Part shown: positions 23,793-35,740 of the stretch, piece by piece | How positions within the stretch are numbered: position 1 is the first letter of the stretch | Layout of the letters: each line of letters opens with the position of its first letter | Source of the DNA: Petunia secreta | Lineage: Eukaryota > Streptophyta > Magnoliopsida > Solanales > Solanaceae | Assembly: GCA_029990175.1 (NCBI GenBank) | Contig: JARKIP010000809.1 | Coordinates: 1-64,000, forward strand | Length of the DNA: 64,000 bases | Reading direction: 5' to 3' | Made by a program: the position numbers and the translations under genes | The notes under the pieces: model-generated | The model's input: only the letters and a program-made list of their open reading frames with translations | What the model was told of the DNA's origin: nothing | The model's database searches: none

Positions 23793-26700
23793 TCATTCAG
23801 AAAGACTGCCTAAGGCATTTGCTTTCTCCCTTAGGACAAATTTCTGTATCTTTCCAGTTGAAGTTTTTGGAAGATCATCTTCAAATATGACTGTCCGAGG
23901 TGCCATGTAATGAGGCAAATTATCTCGACAAAAGTTGATGATTTCTTGAGCACTAACCTCAAATCCCTCCTTCAACTTCACAAATGCGCAAGGTGTCTGC
24001 CCCCAGTGATTATCTGGTCGTGCTACTACTGCTACTTCATTAACTGCTGGATGACTATACAAAACTCTTTCTACCTCAACGGTGCTTATGTTTTCTCCAC
24101 CGGAAATTATGATGTCTTTCAACCGGTCCTTCACTTCTATGTAACCATCGGGATGTTTTACAGCAAGATCACCACTATGAAACCATCCACCTCTAAAAGC
24201 TTCCTCTGTTGCTTTTGTATCTTTCAAATATCCACTCATTACAGTATTCCCTCTAAACATAATTTCTCCGATTGTCTTACCATTAGCTGGTACCTTTTCC
24301 ATGGTGTTAGAATCTCTTACATCAACTTCCTTTAAGCAAAGATGTTGTACACCTTGTCTTGCTTTTAGTATAAATTTTTCATCTTGAGGCAAAGAATCCC
24401 ACTCGGGCCTCCACAAACAATACGTTCCCGGACCATATGTCTCTGTTAGTCCATATAAATGCTGTACTCCAAATCCCAACTCTTCCATTTTGGAAATGAT
24501 TTGCGGAGGTGGTGGTGATCCACCTGTCATTATTTTAACCCTGTGAGGAAGTGGCTTTTGATCACATGGTGGTGAATTCACAATCTTGTTCAAAACAGTT
24601 GGTGCACCACCCATATGTGTTACCTTGTACAATGAAATATTTTCAAATATGTCTTTCGGAGAGACATGTCTGAGACAAACGCTTGTGCCACCAAGTGCTG
24701 CTAGTCCCCAGGCCAGGCACCATCCATTGCAGTGAAATGTTGGAACCGTCCAAAGATAAATAGGATAATGACTCATCTCATGAATCAAAAATGTGGCAAT
24801 GGTATTAAGATATGCACCTCTGTGACTGTAAACAACTCCTTTCGGTCGTGATGTTGTTCCAGAAGTATAGTTAACACTAATAGGGTCAAATTCATTTTTC
24901 GGCCACTTTATAGAAAAATTGCTGTCACCACTTTTGAGGAGACTTTCGTACTCGTGAGTGTTGTTGGAGTTCTCAATAGGAGGGGAATCGTCTGATTCAG
25001 GGATTATAACAAGAAGAGGGGGTTTCAGTTTCTGATCAACAATAAGAGCTAGTGCTCCTTGAGCAATGCTGAGCAATTGCTGATCCACAAATATGACCTT
25101 TGCTTCTGAATGCATCAGTAGTATCGATATCATAGCTGAATCATGGCGTGTGTTTAATGTACAAAGAACGCCTCCAGCCATTGGTACTGCAAAATGTAGC
25201 TCTTGCATTGCTGGTACATTAGGGGCTAATGTTGCAACCTACAGAAAGAATTTCACATCTATAAAAATGAGCAAGTAAATAATATAGGTTCTTCTAACAT
25301 CAGTAAGTTGGTCAAATGACACTTAAATCAAACATCTTAGTTGAAGCACCAGATCTAAATTCAGTCATATGTCACTAGAAAGAAACATAAAGCTTCTCTC
25401 TCAATGCACTAATTTAAAAGAAGAATGAGGAGGGCAATTCATATGTAGACAGCAGAAAAATTTAACAGAAGACTCATGTAATTACATACCTAACTATTTA
25501 ATCAAGTTATTCTATAGCAAAATGAAGTTTCCCAGCTAAGTACATTTAACCAACAATTGCACAAATAACGACAACTATGCCTCCATCTCAAACAAGTTGA
25601 AGTCGGCTATATGAACACTCAGTGTCCATGATGCTATCTAATCACGTCTATCCAAAAAAAGTTGAAGTCGGCTATAGAACTTAACTAACAGTTACAATAC
25701 TTCCAATCATCCCTTCCATCCCATATCAAGGTTCTTGCCAATCTATTGCTTGCATGCATAAACCAGAACAAGTTAGAGCCTCACACTCAAACTCTAAATT
25801 TGGACAGCTGTAGTCTTGCTAATGTTCTGTCTTAACAATTAAATTGCAACAATATGAGGACAGACTCCCACATATTGAGGTTAGTTAATTGTAAGTAATT
25901 TGTTATATTGATCCTACAACCCATAACATTTCAGCTCCGCTTACAGTCACAAAATTACTACATTTGGTTCATATTATCTGCCTTTTAAAGTTTTTGCAAA
26001 CTCCTAAAGTAAGACATTCAATAGCGTAAATCAAAAGAGTATTCAGCTAAATTACCCTTTATCTCTTCTCAAATGTATCACTAATTAATACTCTACAAAC
26101 TGGAGCAGTAGGGTAGTCTCGAAAAAAGTACTACAACATCAAATGATTTGAAACAAATTCACAACCTCATGACATTTCAACTCTACTTATAGTGACAAAA
26201 AATAGTACTCACTCTGTTCTAATTTATGTGGCAACATTTTCTTATTAGTCCGTTCAAAAAGAATGACAACATACTACATTTAGTAAGAATTTAACTTTAA
26301 AATTACTACTTTACCTTTACTGAAATAATTTAAAACAAACATGTATGTTTTATTTTAGACCACAAGTTTCAAAGTATTCTATTATTTTTTAAATTTCATG
26401 CCAAGTCAAACTATAAAGTGGAACGGAGGGAGTACTACTTACATCCAATCCATACTCTGTCTTTTAAAGTTTTCAGATTAAGTCAAACATTTAATACTAG
26501 CCTGAATCATAAAAGTATTCGTACCATTTATCTCTCTTTGAACGTATCAGTTAATTCTCAACTAATAGAACACTAAAAAAGTAATGATACAAAGAGATCA
26601 CTGACCATATAGGAGTTGCAAAGAATCTTACCACATCCCCACGAGAGATCCCCAACTGAACAAGACCAGAAGCAAGTTTAACACATCTATCATAAGTCAT

Positions 26701-26922
26701 TTCCCAAGTGTACTTAACGTGTGAACCATAAATAACTGAAGTCCTATCTCTAAAAACATTGGCTGCTCTTTCCAAGAAACTTAAAGGTGTCAATGGAACA
26801 TAATTTGCTGAACATTTCACTAGACCATCCATTGAAAACTGGCGTGGCCTTTGTATACATGTGTGATTAAGACAACTAAAGTATCCACGAACCAATCTTG
26901 AGTTCTTGAAAAAATGATTCAT
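23793..26922 (-). CDS. Acyl-activating enzyme (acyl-CoA synthetase, AAE1/CCL type)
   Basis: Two exons, 26922-26632 and 25238-23793, join as GATGTG|GTAAG ... CTGTAG|GTTGCA to give a 578-aa ATP-dependent acyl-CoA synthetase of the plant AMP-binding AAE clade. These activate short, branched or aromatic carboxylates with ATP and CoA through an acyl-AMP. The ATP-binding loop YTSGTTSRPKGVVYSHRG, the YGLTETYGPG motif, GWFHSGDLAVKHPDGYIEVK, the hinge DRLKDIIISGGENIS and the C-terminal catalytic-lysine motif LPKTSTGKIQK are all intact. The N-terminal 30 residues (MNHFFKNSRLVRGYFSCLNH...) are basic and Ser-rich, suggesting a mitochondrial presequence before the conserved MDGLVKCSANYVPLTPLSFL. The C terminus is GSLSE, not a peroxisomal SKL-type signal. 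Exact substrate cannot be told. The 1393-bp intron holds a MITE. Confidence 0.92.
26208..26432. mobile_element. Stowaway-like MITE in the intron
   Basis: Terminal inverted repeats CTCACTCTGTTCTAATTTAT at the left and CTCCCTCCGTTCCACTTTAT (reverse strand) at the right, with TA on both sides. About 225 bp, AT-rich, non-coding. CTCCCTCCGT ends and a TA target are typical of Stowaway (Tc1/mariner) MITEs. Confidence 0.85.
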
Positions 26923-27933
26923 GGTGATGGAAATTTTTGAGGGAAGATTGAAAAAGTTGGAGAACTAGTAGTACTATGTTTGGTATAACACTAGTAATAA
27001 TAAGTATTGTCAAAGGTATTTGAATAGAGTTATAACTAATTATATAATAACCATATACAGAAGATTATACGATCAGATGACTTAAATGTTAATTAGACGT
27101 ATATATGATTCAAATACAATAGGATAAGGACTAGATAGAGTCAACGTAAGCACGATTGGTATTTCAAAAGTTAGGGGGTACATGGTTTGGTTGGTCGCAT
27201 AAAGACTACGGAACACATGTAAAATACTTGAGTAAATTTTGAATGGACATAATGAATTCAATATAAAAGGATTTTTTATTTAGACTTCGTCCATCTACCG
27301 TGATGTGACATACTACGTGCCGGAAACACTCAATCTTTTATGAGTGTCAGTGTATCTGAATTATTTATTTTTTATTATTTTCCTTTTTTGTATCAAAAAA
27401 GTATATTATACAAAAAAGGTATATTTATCGTTGATAATAAATTCGAAAAATCACTCAATCGTGAAACTTGACATATCTAATCACTTTTTAAGACGTGGCA
27501 CCTAAATTTTTTATTAAGTCAACAAGAAAAAAATATTAAACATAACACATTATATATTAAAAAAATCTCTTATCTAATCTATAATATCCCATTTTATTCT
27601 AAATAAATGCACGAAAGCTCCTATATATGATAAATAAATTTCTTTATTTGTCCGAAAATGATAAAATTTTCAAGTAAAGAATTTTAAAACATCATCAGGA
27701 TTGTTTTTGACTTTCAAAAAATATCTTTCACGTGAAATATGACTAACGAATACAACCAAGGGTGGACCCACAAGTAAATATTGGGTGGTCGAGCGCCTAT
27801 TGACCCCGGCACGAAGCGTATATAGCTACTACAAAATATGAAGGGAACGTATATAAAAGGTTAACAAGTACTCATGTAATAATATGCTTGATGGTTGATT
27901 TGGTTAATGGAAGGGTACCAGAGACTTTGCTAC
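26923..27933. other. Upstream region of the AAE gene, no gene
   Basis: AT-rich DNA that should contain the promoter of the minus-strand enzyme gene. I cannot pick a clear TATA box or any other gene. Confidence 0.4.
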
Positions 27934-28475
27934 TAAGAGCATTTTTGGGTGGGCTTATAAACAGATTTTCTTTTATACTATATACCCATAAAATTTTAAG
28001 TATTTATAAGTTCTATTCATTAAAAATTATTCTACTCATAAAATTAAAAGTATTCACCAACCTACCCATTTAATATCTGTATACTCTATGGGTATATACT
28101 TTTAAGGTATACTGTATAAATAATAGTATACAAGTTTAGATATGTGTGTATACCTTTAAGATATACTGCATAAATAATACTACAAGTCTATATGGGTAGG
28201 GCATGTAAATAGTTTATGGGTAGAGTTTGTAAATATGAGACCTATGGATAGACGTGGGTAAATATTTTGATTTTAATGGGTATTTTCGTAAACTTTTCTT
28301 TTTTTTTGTGGCTTATATGCCACTTTTTTGAGAAGTTAGAAAATCCTATCTCTTGGCGTTTAGTTTTTTTAAGCACTCAAATGATTATAAACGCATAAAT
28401 TTTTAAGTTACCAAACATTTGTTAATGTGTTTATTAGCTTATAAACCGCTTTTAAGCTCACCCAAACCGGCTCTA
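27934..28475. mobile_element. Inverted-repeat element (MITE-like)
   Basis: The left end TAAGAGCATTTTTGGGTGGG-CTTATAAAC and the reverse of the right end TTAGAGCCGGTTTGGGTGAG-CTTAAAAGC form imperfect terminal inverted repeats of about 28 bp. Inside, a block of about 55 bp with GGTATACTGTATAAATAATA is duplicated at 28089 and 28145. No coding sequence. I cannot define the target duplication, so the superfamily is open. Confidence 0.5.
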
Positions 28476-28505
28476 AAATGGGTCAATGTTCAAACCTCAC
28501 ATGGA

Positions 28506-28693
28506 CAGTGGCGGATGTAGAGAGGAAGGAACGGATTCGGCGGAACCCAGTAGATTTTGCGGAGACAGTGTATTTGTATTAAAAAAATTATTAAATATAT
28601 ACAAAAATTAAATCGAGAACCCAGTAACTTGCTCTTAAGATCATTATCCTAAAATTTAGAACTCATAAAATTCAAATTCTGGATCCGCCTCTG
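28506..28693. mobile_element. hAT-type MITE, 188 bp
   Basis: The termini CAGTGGCGGAT and, on the other strand, CAGAGGCGGAT form inverted repeats (10 of 11). A perfect 8-bp target duplication CACATGGA flanks it at 28498-28505 and 28694-28701. 8-bp duplications with CAG-GGCGG ends are the hallmark of hAT elements. There is no ORF. Confidence 0.92.
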
Positions 28694-28701
28694 CACATGG
28701 A

Positions 28702-30386
28702 ACTACATTGTTTTAAAAAAGCATATAATTTTTTTCTACTGTTATCAAAGACCCATGAACTCAAAATTCTGGATCTGAATACAACAATTACACATCTTAA
28801 ATATGCCACATGTGACATGTTGGTTTGACAAACTTGGTACAACAATTACATTTCATAAATACGCCACGTGTTCGTTTGACGAACTAGGTTTTTCCGAAGG
28901 AGCTTGTTAGCTAGTTAAGTGATATAGCATAATATATTATAGTTAAATGCTTAAGTTAAAAGGAACGAGCAGGAAATCTATGTTAAAAGGCTCATCTAAC
29001 GTAAATTACTAGATTTTTCTCTATTAGCAGCAAAATTCGGGTACGAACAGTAGATATATGAATTTAAGTGATCATTAACAATTACATATACCAAGCATGT
29101 AAATTTGGACCTTTTTCGAAATTTATTTAGCATATAAAGGAGTTTTATGAGTCGTATATTAGTTGGATATAAAGTTTTTGGTTAAAATTATTTGGTTTAA
29201 TATATTTTATTTTTTGCCTTAAAAATAAGGTACCACATCATTAAATAGTGCTAGATATATCATTTTCCAGCTTGAGTGGCCTTTTAAATAAATTACAAAA
29301 GATAAATAACTTTTTTTATCTAAAAGAAAAAATAATAGCCTTTTGAGTAAAATAGTAAAGATAAGTAATTTTTCAAATACATAAAATACAAAAGCAGATT
29401 TGTTCCTCTATTTCTAATAGTTGTGACATCAGATCTAAGTAATCAACACCAATTTAGACGTACGTCAACCACACTCATATCAAAAGTTGGCAGGAAATGT
29501 GAGAAATATATCCATTAAGGGTTCGTTTTTAAGACAAGTTATTCTCAAATTTTAAGATGGGATTATAAAATGGAATTATATATTAGTAAAATTATTTAAT
29601 GAGTATCCTTTATCGGTATATTTTGATTCTGTGGTGTAAATTATGGGATATTTCTTTTTATGGATATACAATGTTTAATATAGACAAGTAATTGGTGTAA
29701 ACTTATATGAATTCGGATAAACTATTAATTTCAAGTTTACCTTATCTTTCTTAGAAGACTCTGAAGAAAAGCTTTGGAAAAGAACCAATGTACTGTTATT
29801 TTTTCCCAAACAATTTTGATTTTGTTATCCTATACTTATAGGATAAAAACAATATCACAATCATAATTTAAATAATCCCGAAATTGTTCCAACAATTTAT
29901 TTCATAATTATAATTCCTTATTGAGGGTAAAAGCGGATGTTACTCAAAGTCTCAAACCATCTAAAATGTTGAGTCAACGCAAGGCAAAATCATAATATTC
30001 TTGCAAATAGCCTTACATTTTGCATTGTATCCCTTCTCAATTAAAAGAAAATTTAACTGCAACAGTGAAATGGTGCCAACTTGTTATAAAAGATGACCCT
30101 TACAGAGAAATTCGAAATTATTTAATAAAAGGATATTATTGAAAAAAAAAAATGTTAACAAGTGAATAATGACGAAATGATTAACTATGTAACTTATCTC
30201 GATCCAATTCAGATTGAATATGCGGAATTGGAATAAGTCGTGAAATTATGATGAATTTTTAACTCCACTTTTTAGCCTGCCATGTTTGACCTAACTGACT
30301 GTTGACGGTCTCATAAATAATGTAACTAGTATATGATATTTTACTGTACTTAGTGCACGTTTGGTAGGGAGGATAAGGGGACATTT
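28702..30386. other. No gene recognised
   Basis: AT-rich intergenic DNA left of the MULE. I see no coding sequence, RNA gene or well-defined repeat. Confidence 0.5.
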
Positions 30387-30475
30387 GGTCAAAAGGGACA
30401 CTCAAGAGTGAAAAAAGGTAAAAGGGACAAAGTCTTAATTAATGTAGTAGAAGGGACACATTTAATTAATGCTCT
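30387..30475 (+). repeat. Left terminal inverted repeat of the MULE
   Basis: GGTCAAAAGGGACACTCAAG opens the element. The further stretch AAAGTCTTAATTAATGTAGT then AGAAGGGACACATTTAAT matches the reversed right end of the 53.5-55.3 kb element almost base for base. Confidence 0.7.
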
Positions 30476-30598
30476 TAAACATAACTTTCCTCCACTCCTC
30501 TTCACCCCCAAAGTTTCATTTCTTACAATTTGGTCCTCACGTATATAAAAAATAAAATTTGCCAAATTGGGGAAATATTTTTCCCTCCGTTTATTCCC

Positions 30599-30602
<4 letters not shown>

Positions 30603-30677
<75 letters not shown>
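30603..30677. repeat. (CT)n microsatellite, about 37 repeats
   Basis: Nearly pure CT dinucleotide run in the region expected to be the transposase promoter or 5' leader. CT-rich leaders are common in plant genes. The unbroken length suggests it is young and variable. Confidence 0.95.
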
Positions 30678-30681
<4 letters not shown>

Positions 30682-31016
30682 CTTATCTTCTCCCGCGCGA
30701 CCTGAAAACACCATAGCTGCTGCGCATTGGCTTTGTTCAATCTCCATTCGTTTTTGCTATTATTCTTGCATTCCAACTCTCCCAAATAGAAAATATTGTC
30801 AGATCTAAATCCTTTTCGGTTAATTAGGTATTATTTACTCTAATTGAAAAAAATAATTTGGGGAAAATACCCTTGACCCTTTGAATAACAATTTCTGGTT
30901 GGCATTACTTTTAATTGGTTTGCTTTACCTGAAATTGGAAAGCTTGTCGTTGAAATTGTTTGAATAACGTTGGGCATTACTTCAAACTGCAAAGCTGGAC
31001 AAGTCTCATATCTCCT

Positions 31017-31449
31017 GTAAGTTGTAAATCTTCGTCTTGCTAATCTCTACTATTCTAATTTTTGTAAAAACCATTTTAAATAGTATGTTGTTGTTTTGAA
31101 ACATCTTACCGTGACGATTGCAACATTATAAAGATTGTTCTACAAATACTCGTACAGCGTAGTCATAATTATGGAACATTGTATTAGATGCTCAGGATAA
31201 TCCTTTTGATGTTCCTATTGTGCTAGTCAGAGTTACGGAATATAATTTAGGTTGCCCGAATAATGTTCATTAAATACTATTCATAATGTTGGAACATTTT
31301 TGTAGATGGTCTGAACTGATGTATCGATGTTTCACATCGGTATGCTTGTAATCTTAAACATTCTTGGGCATGTTCGGATTTGTTTTTCGATGTTCCGGTA
31401 TCCTTTGCTACCTGGACCACATTTGATTAATGTTTATCCTACCTTGCAG
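31017..31449 (+). other. 5'-UTR intron of the transposase gene
   Basis: Bounded by CTCCT|GTAAGT and ACCTTGCAG|ATATCG, 16 bases before the start codon. It contains six exact GAACAT/ATGTTC motifs in 433 bp. Confidence 0.6.
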
Positions 31450-31464
31450 ATATCGTTAAAGTAA

Positions 31465-33945
31465 ATGGGGGACAACATACTACTAGGAGTTGATTTTCTC
31501 GGTGAATGGGTTGAGCGTTTGAAATGCTATGCTTGGATTCCTAAGGTGAAAAAGACAAGACCTATCCTTGTGAGTATAAATGTTACATATGATGAACTTG
31601 TCAACAAAATCATACGCAGTTGGGGGGTAAGTGATGATCCTAGGGATCTTTGCATTTCATATATGCTGAGTGTTGCCGCAAAGCAAAAGACTGCTCCATC
31701 TAAAATTAGGACTGATGATGATGTTCAGCTTTATAAGGCTGATGTAGACCCAGCTGGGGCTAGGCCAACACTAAGGGTTAGTGTGATTCCAAGGCCTGAA
31801 GGAATATCAAGTTCAAATGAACAAGATATGCATGTTGGGATGGATGAAGATGAATTAAAACAAGGTGGAGAGGCAGACGAAGAAGGTGAAGAAGGTGGAG
31901 AAGTAGTTGGTAATCCTTCACAAATAGCACCATCACAGAGCAGCCGCAACGATTTTTTTGGAAAAGACGGCACAGGTTTTGTAAAGGGTATGACTTTCAA
32001 GAACAAGCGAGAATTAGTGGTGAAGTTGAGGCTTGCTGCAGTGAGGAAGCCTTTTTCTTTCAAAGCTGTGAAGAATACAAAAAAGTTGTTTTACACTAGA
32101 TGTGTTGATGCAAATTGCAAGTGGTGGCTTCGAGCATTGAGGTATCATAGTAGTGATACATTTTATATTACAATCTACAATGGCGAGCACACGTGCGGTG
32201 TGCAGCACCTGCAAAGCCACCATACACATGCCACAACTGATGTTGTTGGTGAATACATGAAAGATAGGTACATTGAAGGGAAAGGAATAACACCAACAGA
32301 CATCAGAGTTGCATTTAACAGGGAATTGGGATGCAACATTAGTTATTGGAAAACTTTAAAGGGATGTGAGATTGCAAAGGCAATAGCAAGAGGGACACAT
32401 GAACACAGTTATGAAATTTTAGAGGCATACAGTTATATGGTAAGGTCCCAAAATATTGGAAGCAAGACAGCTTTGAAGCTTGATAGTTGTGGGAGGTTTA
32501 AGTATTTTTTTATATCTTACGGATCTTGGATTAGGGGTTTTCTGTATATGAGAAAAGTCCTTGCTATTGATGGGACTCATTTGTCAGGCAAGTACGGCGG
32601 TGTGTTGTTGTCTGCCGTTGCCCAGGATGCAGAGAAGCACATATTCCCTGTTGCATTCTGCGTTGTGGACAAAGAATGTGATGCTTCTTATGATTTTTTT
32701 TTCGAACAATTGATTGACATAGCCCAGTACAATGATGAGTTGAGCGTCATTTCAGACAGGCATAAAAGCATAGCAAAATCAGTTGCCAAGTGGTTTCCCC
32801 AAGCTCACTACGGAGTTTGCACGAGGCACCTTGCTGAAAATATCCGTACAAAGTTTCAATTTGGAGATCACCTGGGGTCCGATTACTTGGCAGCAGATGC
32901 ATATCGTGTGGAGGAATTCAGAACGCACTTTAAGCAAATCAAAGACAACGATCCAAGGGTTGCCAGATATCTTCAAGATGACGTGGGGTTCCATAAATGG
33001 AGCAGATGCTTTTTCCCTGGGCACAGGTACACGAGTATGAACATTCTTACAAAATGTTCTGAACGTTGCGTTGGAATGTTCTATGTTTACATGGCAATTA
33101 AGCCGAGAACATTCCAATTGACGTTCAAAATAGTACCAATGATGTGTATGACGTAATCATTGATGTTCTGATCGCATGCTTAATGTTCGCACTTGCATTA
33201 GACGTATTTAGCATTAATGTCTTTGTTTGTTTGTTACAATTTCAGATTTGCAGTGATGACCTCGAACATTGCTGAGTCCACAAATGCAATGTTGAGGGAT
33301 GAAAGAGAATATCCTATTGTTGCCCTATTAAATCACATCAATCGTACATTTGGCGAAAAATTCCATGTGAGAGCTACGGAGTTCCTCGAGGTTTCAACCA
33401 TATGTGTCCCTTCAATTGAAGGAAAAATAAGATTCAACCTGGAGGAAGGGGGTAAGCTCGCAATTAGTCGAAAAGGTACGTATGGTTTCACCATCATCAA
33501 TCCAGGCCAGGGAGCAGAAGCCGATTTACTCAACAGAACTTGTACGTGCAGAGAGTATCAAATTGACTTAATACCCTGTAAACATGCTATGGCCGCTATC
33601 AGAATGCTGCGTCCAGAAGACCATGGAGCGTGCGTCTATGACTTCACTTCTGCATATTACAAGTTAGAGTCATATATGCTTGCCTATGCAGAACCGATCA
33701 ATGCTGTTCCACTGAAAGAATTTTGGAATGTTCCTCCTGAGCTGCTTGAGAGACGAATATTGCCTCCTTTCATCGACGTGGGTAAGGGCAGACGAAGGAA
33801 AAAGCGGATACCATCAGTTGGTGAAGTATTTTCAAGTAGGAGAAATAAATGTAGCATCTGCAAAAGGTCAGGCCACAAAAGAACTACTTGCCCCAAACGA
33901 GTGGATAGTGGACAATCCTCCCAAACTCAAAGTGTTGCTTTTTGA
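31465..33945 (+). CDS. MULE transposase, intact, two coding exons
   Basis: Exons 31465-33026 and 33246-33945 join at GGGCACAG|GTACAC ... TTTCAG|ATTTGC to give 753 aa in frame with no stop. Domains in order: an N-terminal PB1-like region (residues about 1-110), an acidic linker, the MuDR DNA-binding domain (about 170-255, YTRCVDANCKWWLRA ... NGEHTCG), and the MULE catalytic domain with VLAIDGTHLSGKYGG and SVISDRHKSIAKSV as the first two acidic sites and a candidate Glu in AYRVEEFRTHF. Then follow TSNIAESTNAMLRD, a SWIM zinc finger CTCREYQIDLIPCKH and a C-terminal zinc knuckle CSICKRSGHKRTTC. It would cut and move the element and its shorter relatives. The 219-bp intron is packed with GAACAT motifs. 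Confidence 0.93.
33027..33245 (+). other. Transposase intron rich in GAACAT motifs
   Basis: GT-AG intron of 219 bp with six exact GAACAT/ATGTTC hits and near matches (GAACGTTGCG, GACGTTCAA). The exons on each side carry only three exact hits in 2262 bp. Confidence 0.85.
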
Positions 33946-33979
33946 TTTTTTATCTTGACAATTTTATATATTTTAATAT

Positions 33980-34112
33980 TTGAACGTTTATGTTAATGTT
34001 TCGAGCATTTATCAATGGCGTTCCAAATTCCTATTATTTTTGTAGTATATAATTCAAACTGATCATCATACGGATGTTCTAATACTGCAAACGGGATGTT
34101 CAGTGTAATGCA
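33980..34112. repeat. Dispersed 3' module, copy 1
   Basis: TTGAACG...TTTCGAGCATTTATC ... CATCATACGGATGTTCTAAT-ACTGCAAACGGGATGTTCAG-TGTAATGCA. It lies just after the transposase stop codon. About 90% like copy 2 at 37251-37385 and more diverged from copy 3 at 39451-39589. Confidence 0.9.
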
Positions 34113-34379
34113 ATAGTCATGTTGATTCAAGCAAAGGGTTGCCTTGTGCAATTAAAAGGTGTGAAAGCATCCCTCTAAGCGGGCATACGAAAAAAGCCAT
34201 TAATTAATCCAGATACATCACCTAGAGAGTAGTGAACGTCTTTTCAATGTTCACATCACGCCTTTTGGTGTTTTTTATGTTAAATTCATCTATAAATACA
34301 TACATTTCCTTGTTCCTCCATGCACACAATTATCCTCCTACTTGAATTATCAAAATTTCTTCATAGACAACAAACACAA

Positions 34380-34673
34380 ATGGAAAATAACCAAAACGAA
34401 ATTGTCGCTAATGGCCACTATGCCCCAGCCGAACCTGACCATAACGAATATTATGGGAACATCGCCTGGGATATTGCCGGTATTCAAACTGACATTACTG
34501 CAATCAACCATGCTGCGGACCGCTTATCTGCGGATGTATGGAGCATAAGGCAAGTGTTAGTGCAGCGTTTGGAGCGTATTGAAAGAATGCTTCTGGGACT
34601 CCTTATCCACCAAGGGATGAATCCGGAGCAGTTTGCGACTCCTCCAAATTCTCCCAATGATGATGACAACTAG
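34380..34673 (+). CDS. Small coiled-coil accessory protein of the MULE
   Basis: 97 aa, starting MENNQNEIVANGHYAPAEPD. The middle has heptad-like hydrophobic spacing (DIAGIQTDITAINHAADRLS ... VLVQRLERIERMLLGLLIHQ) and the end is NPEQFATPPNSPNDDDN. An ATATAAATACATACA TATA-like element lies about 90 bp upstream. The layout of coil, short helix and NPEQ..TPPN tail resembles the minus-strand protein at 37519-37866 (DPQNYPSPPRPP). I know no function. The ATG at 34320 is possible but adds a stretch without similarity. Confidence 0.5.
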   Translation: MENNQNEIVANGHYAPAEPDHNEYYGNIAWDIAGIQTDITAINHAADRLSADVWSIRQVLVQRLERIERMLLGLLIHQGMNPEQFATPPNSPNDDDN

Positions 34674-34819
34674 AACTTTTATTTAAGCATTATATATAGT
34701 ACTAGTACTTTTGCATTATGTCAAGTAATTTTCTATATGTATTTTGTTTCCTTAAGTATGAATGAAAGTTATTAGATTATGTGTTAAGTTGATAATACTT
34801 CCACTACATAAGTGATCGC

Positions 34820-35520
34820 CTAAACTTCATCAGCAACTTGAAACATTCTAACACACGTTCCAAGCATCGTATGAAGATGTTTGACATCCTTATCAATGTA
34901 AACATGCTAGCATATATTTTAACAACACCCATCTAAAATGCATCAGCAAGTTGAAACATCCTAACAAAAGTTCAGAGCACCGTATGAAGATGTTTGACAT
35001 AGCAGAAGGAGTTTGGCCTTATAATCGTTATTAACACAAACAAGCAAAAGCCTCACTATTTGTACAACAACACAACACTATTTGACGAAAAAATCAACAA
35101 AAACAAAGATATTTGTACAACAACACAGCACTATTTGACGAAAAAATCAACAAAAACAAGGATTTTCACAAGAACTTTCTTCCAGTACAGTAAAAAAGCG
35201 TAAAAACGCTAGTTTTTTCAAAATAGAAAAATAGCAAAAGAAAAATCCCGAGTCACTTGAAAAACATCAATAGTGTTCAAAATTTACCTTTAGATGTTAC
35301 CGGAGAAATGTATATGGTCAACGACGAAATAGAAGACTCGAGAGGAAGACTTGAGAAGTGTGTAAGAGAAGAAAGCCGCGGGTGTTCGATGTTTGAAATG
35401 ATGGAATTGATCAGACTGATCAGCCGCATTTTTTAATTGTCATAATTGCCATTAAGGCCCCACCGTTTTTTTTTGTTCCGAATTCTACGCGCGTCCCTTT
35501 TCTGTATAAAATAGAGCCCG
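34820..35520 (-). repeat. Duplicated promoter and leader of the DUF1985-ULP1 gene
   Basis: This stretch repeats 43500-44280 in the same orientation: CTATTTGACGAAAAAATCAA, CAAAAACA and TTCACAAGAACTTTCTTCCA are shared, through CACTTGAAAAACATCAATA and TTTACCTTTAGATGTTA(C/T)C to CGCGCGTCCC(C)TTTT near the element's right end. In the other copy this region holds the promoter, the first untranslated exon and the start of the leader intron of the ULP1-type gene. Here no such gene follows, so it is an orphan copy. Confidence 0.75.
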
Positions 35521-35674
35521 GGGCGGGGGTACATTTCTTTTTTGAGATATTAGAACGTTCTTCTGGAAGTGCCAAACATAATAATCAATTAGGTAGTTCG
35601 TTTAAAATGAAACGCGGTTGCTCAAAAATAAAAGGTACTTTTTTCACGTTCAGAACATAATAAATGATGTTTGA

Positions 35675-35740
35675 ACCCTAACCCTAACCCTGAACCCCAA
35701 ACCCTAACTCTAACCCTAGCCCTAACCCTAACCCCAAACC
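35675..35740. repeat. Interstitial telomere-like repeat (CCCTAA type)
   Basis: About eleven units of CCCTAA with variants (CCCTGAA, CCCCAAA, CTCTAA, CCCTAG). The common unit is the hexamer CCCTAA, not the usual plant heptamer CCCTAAA. Confidence 0.85.

Noticed and set aside
23910..24335. 141-aa + strand ORF
   Set aside because: Antisense shadow of the AAE exon.
30530..30808. ORFs with long Leu/Ser or Arg/Glu runs on both strands
   Set aside because: They are translations of the CT microsatellite.
31731..32229. Antisense ORFs over the transposase
   Set aside because: Shadow frames; the + strand encodes a complete domain series.
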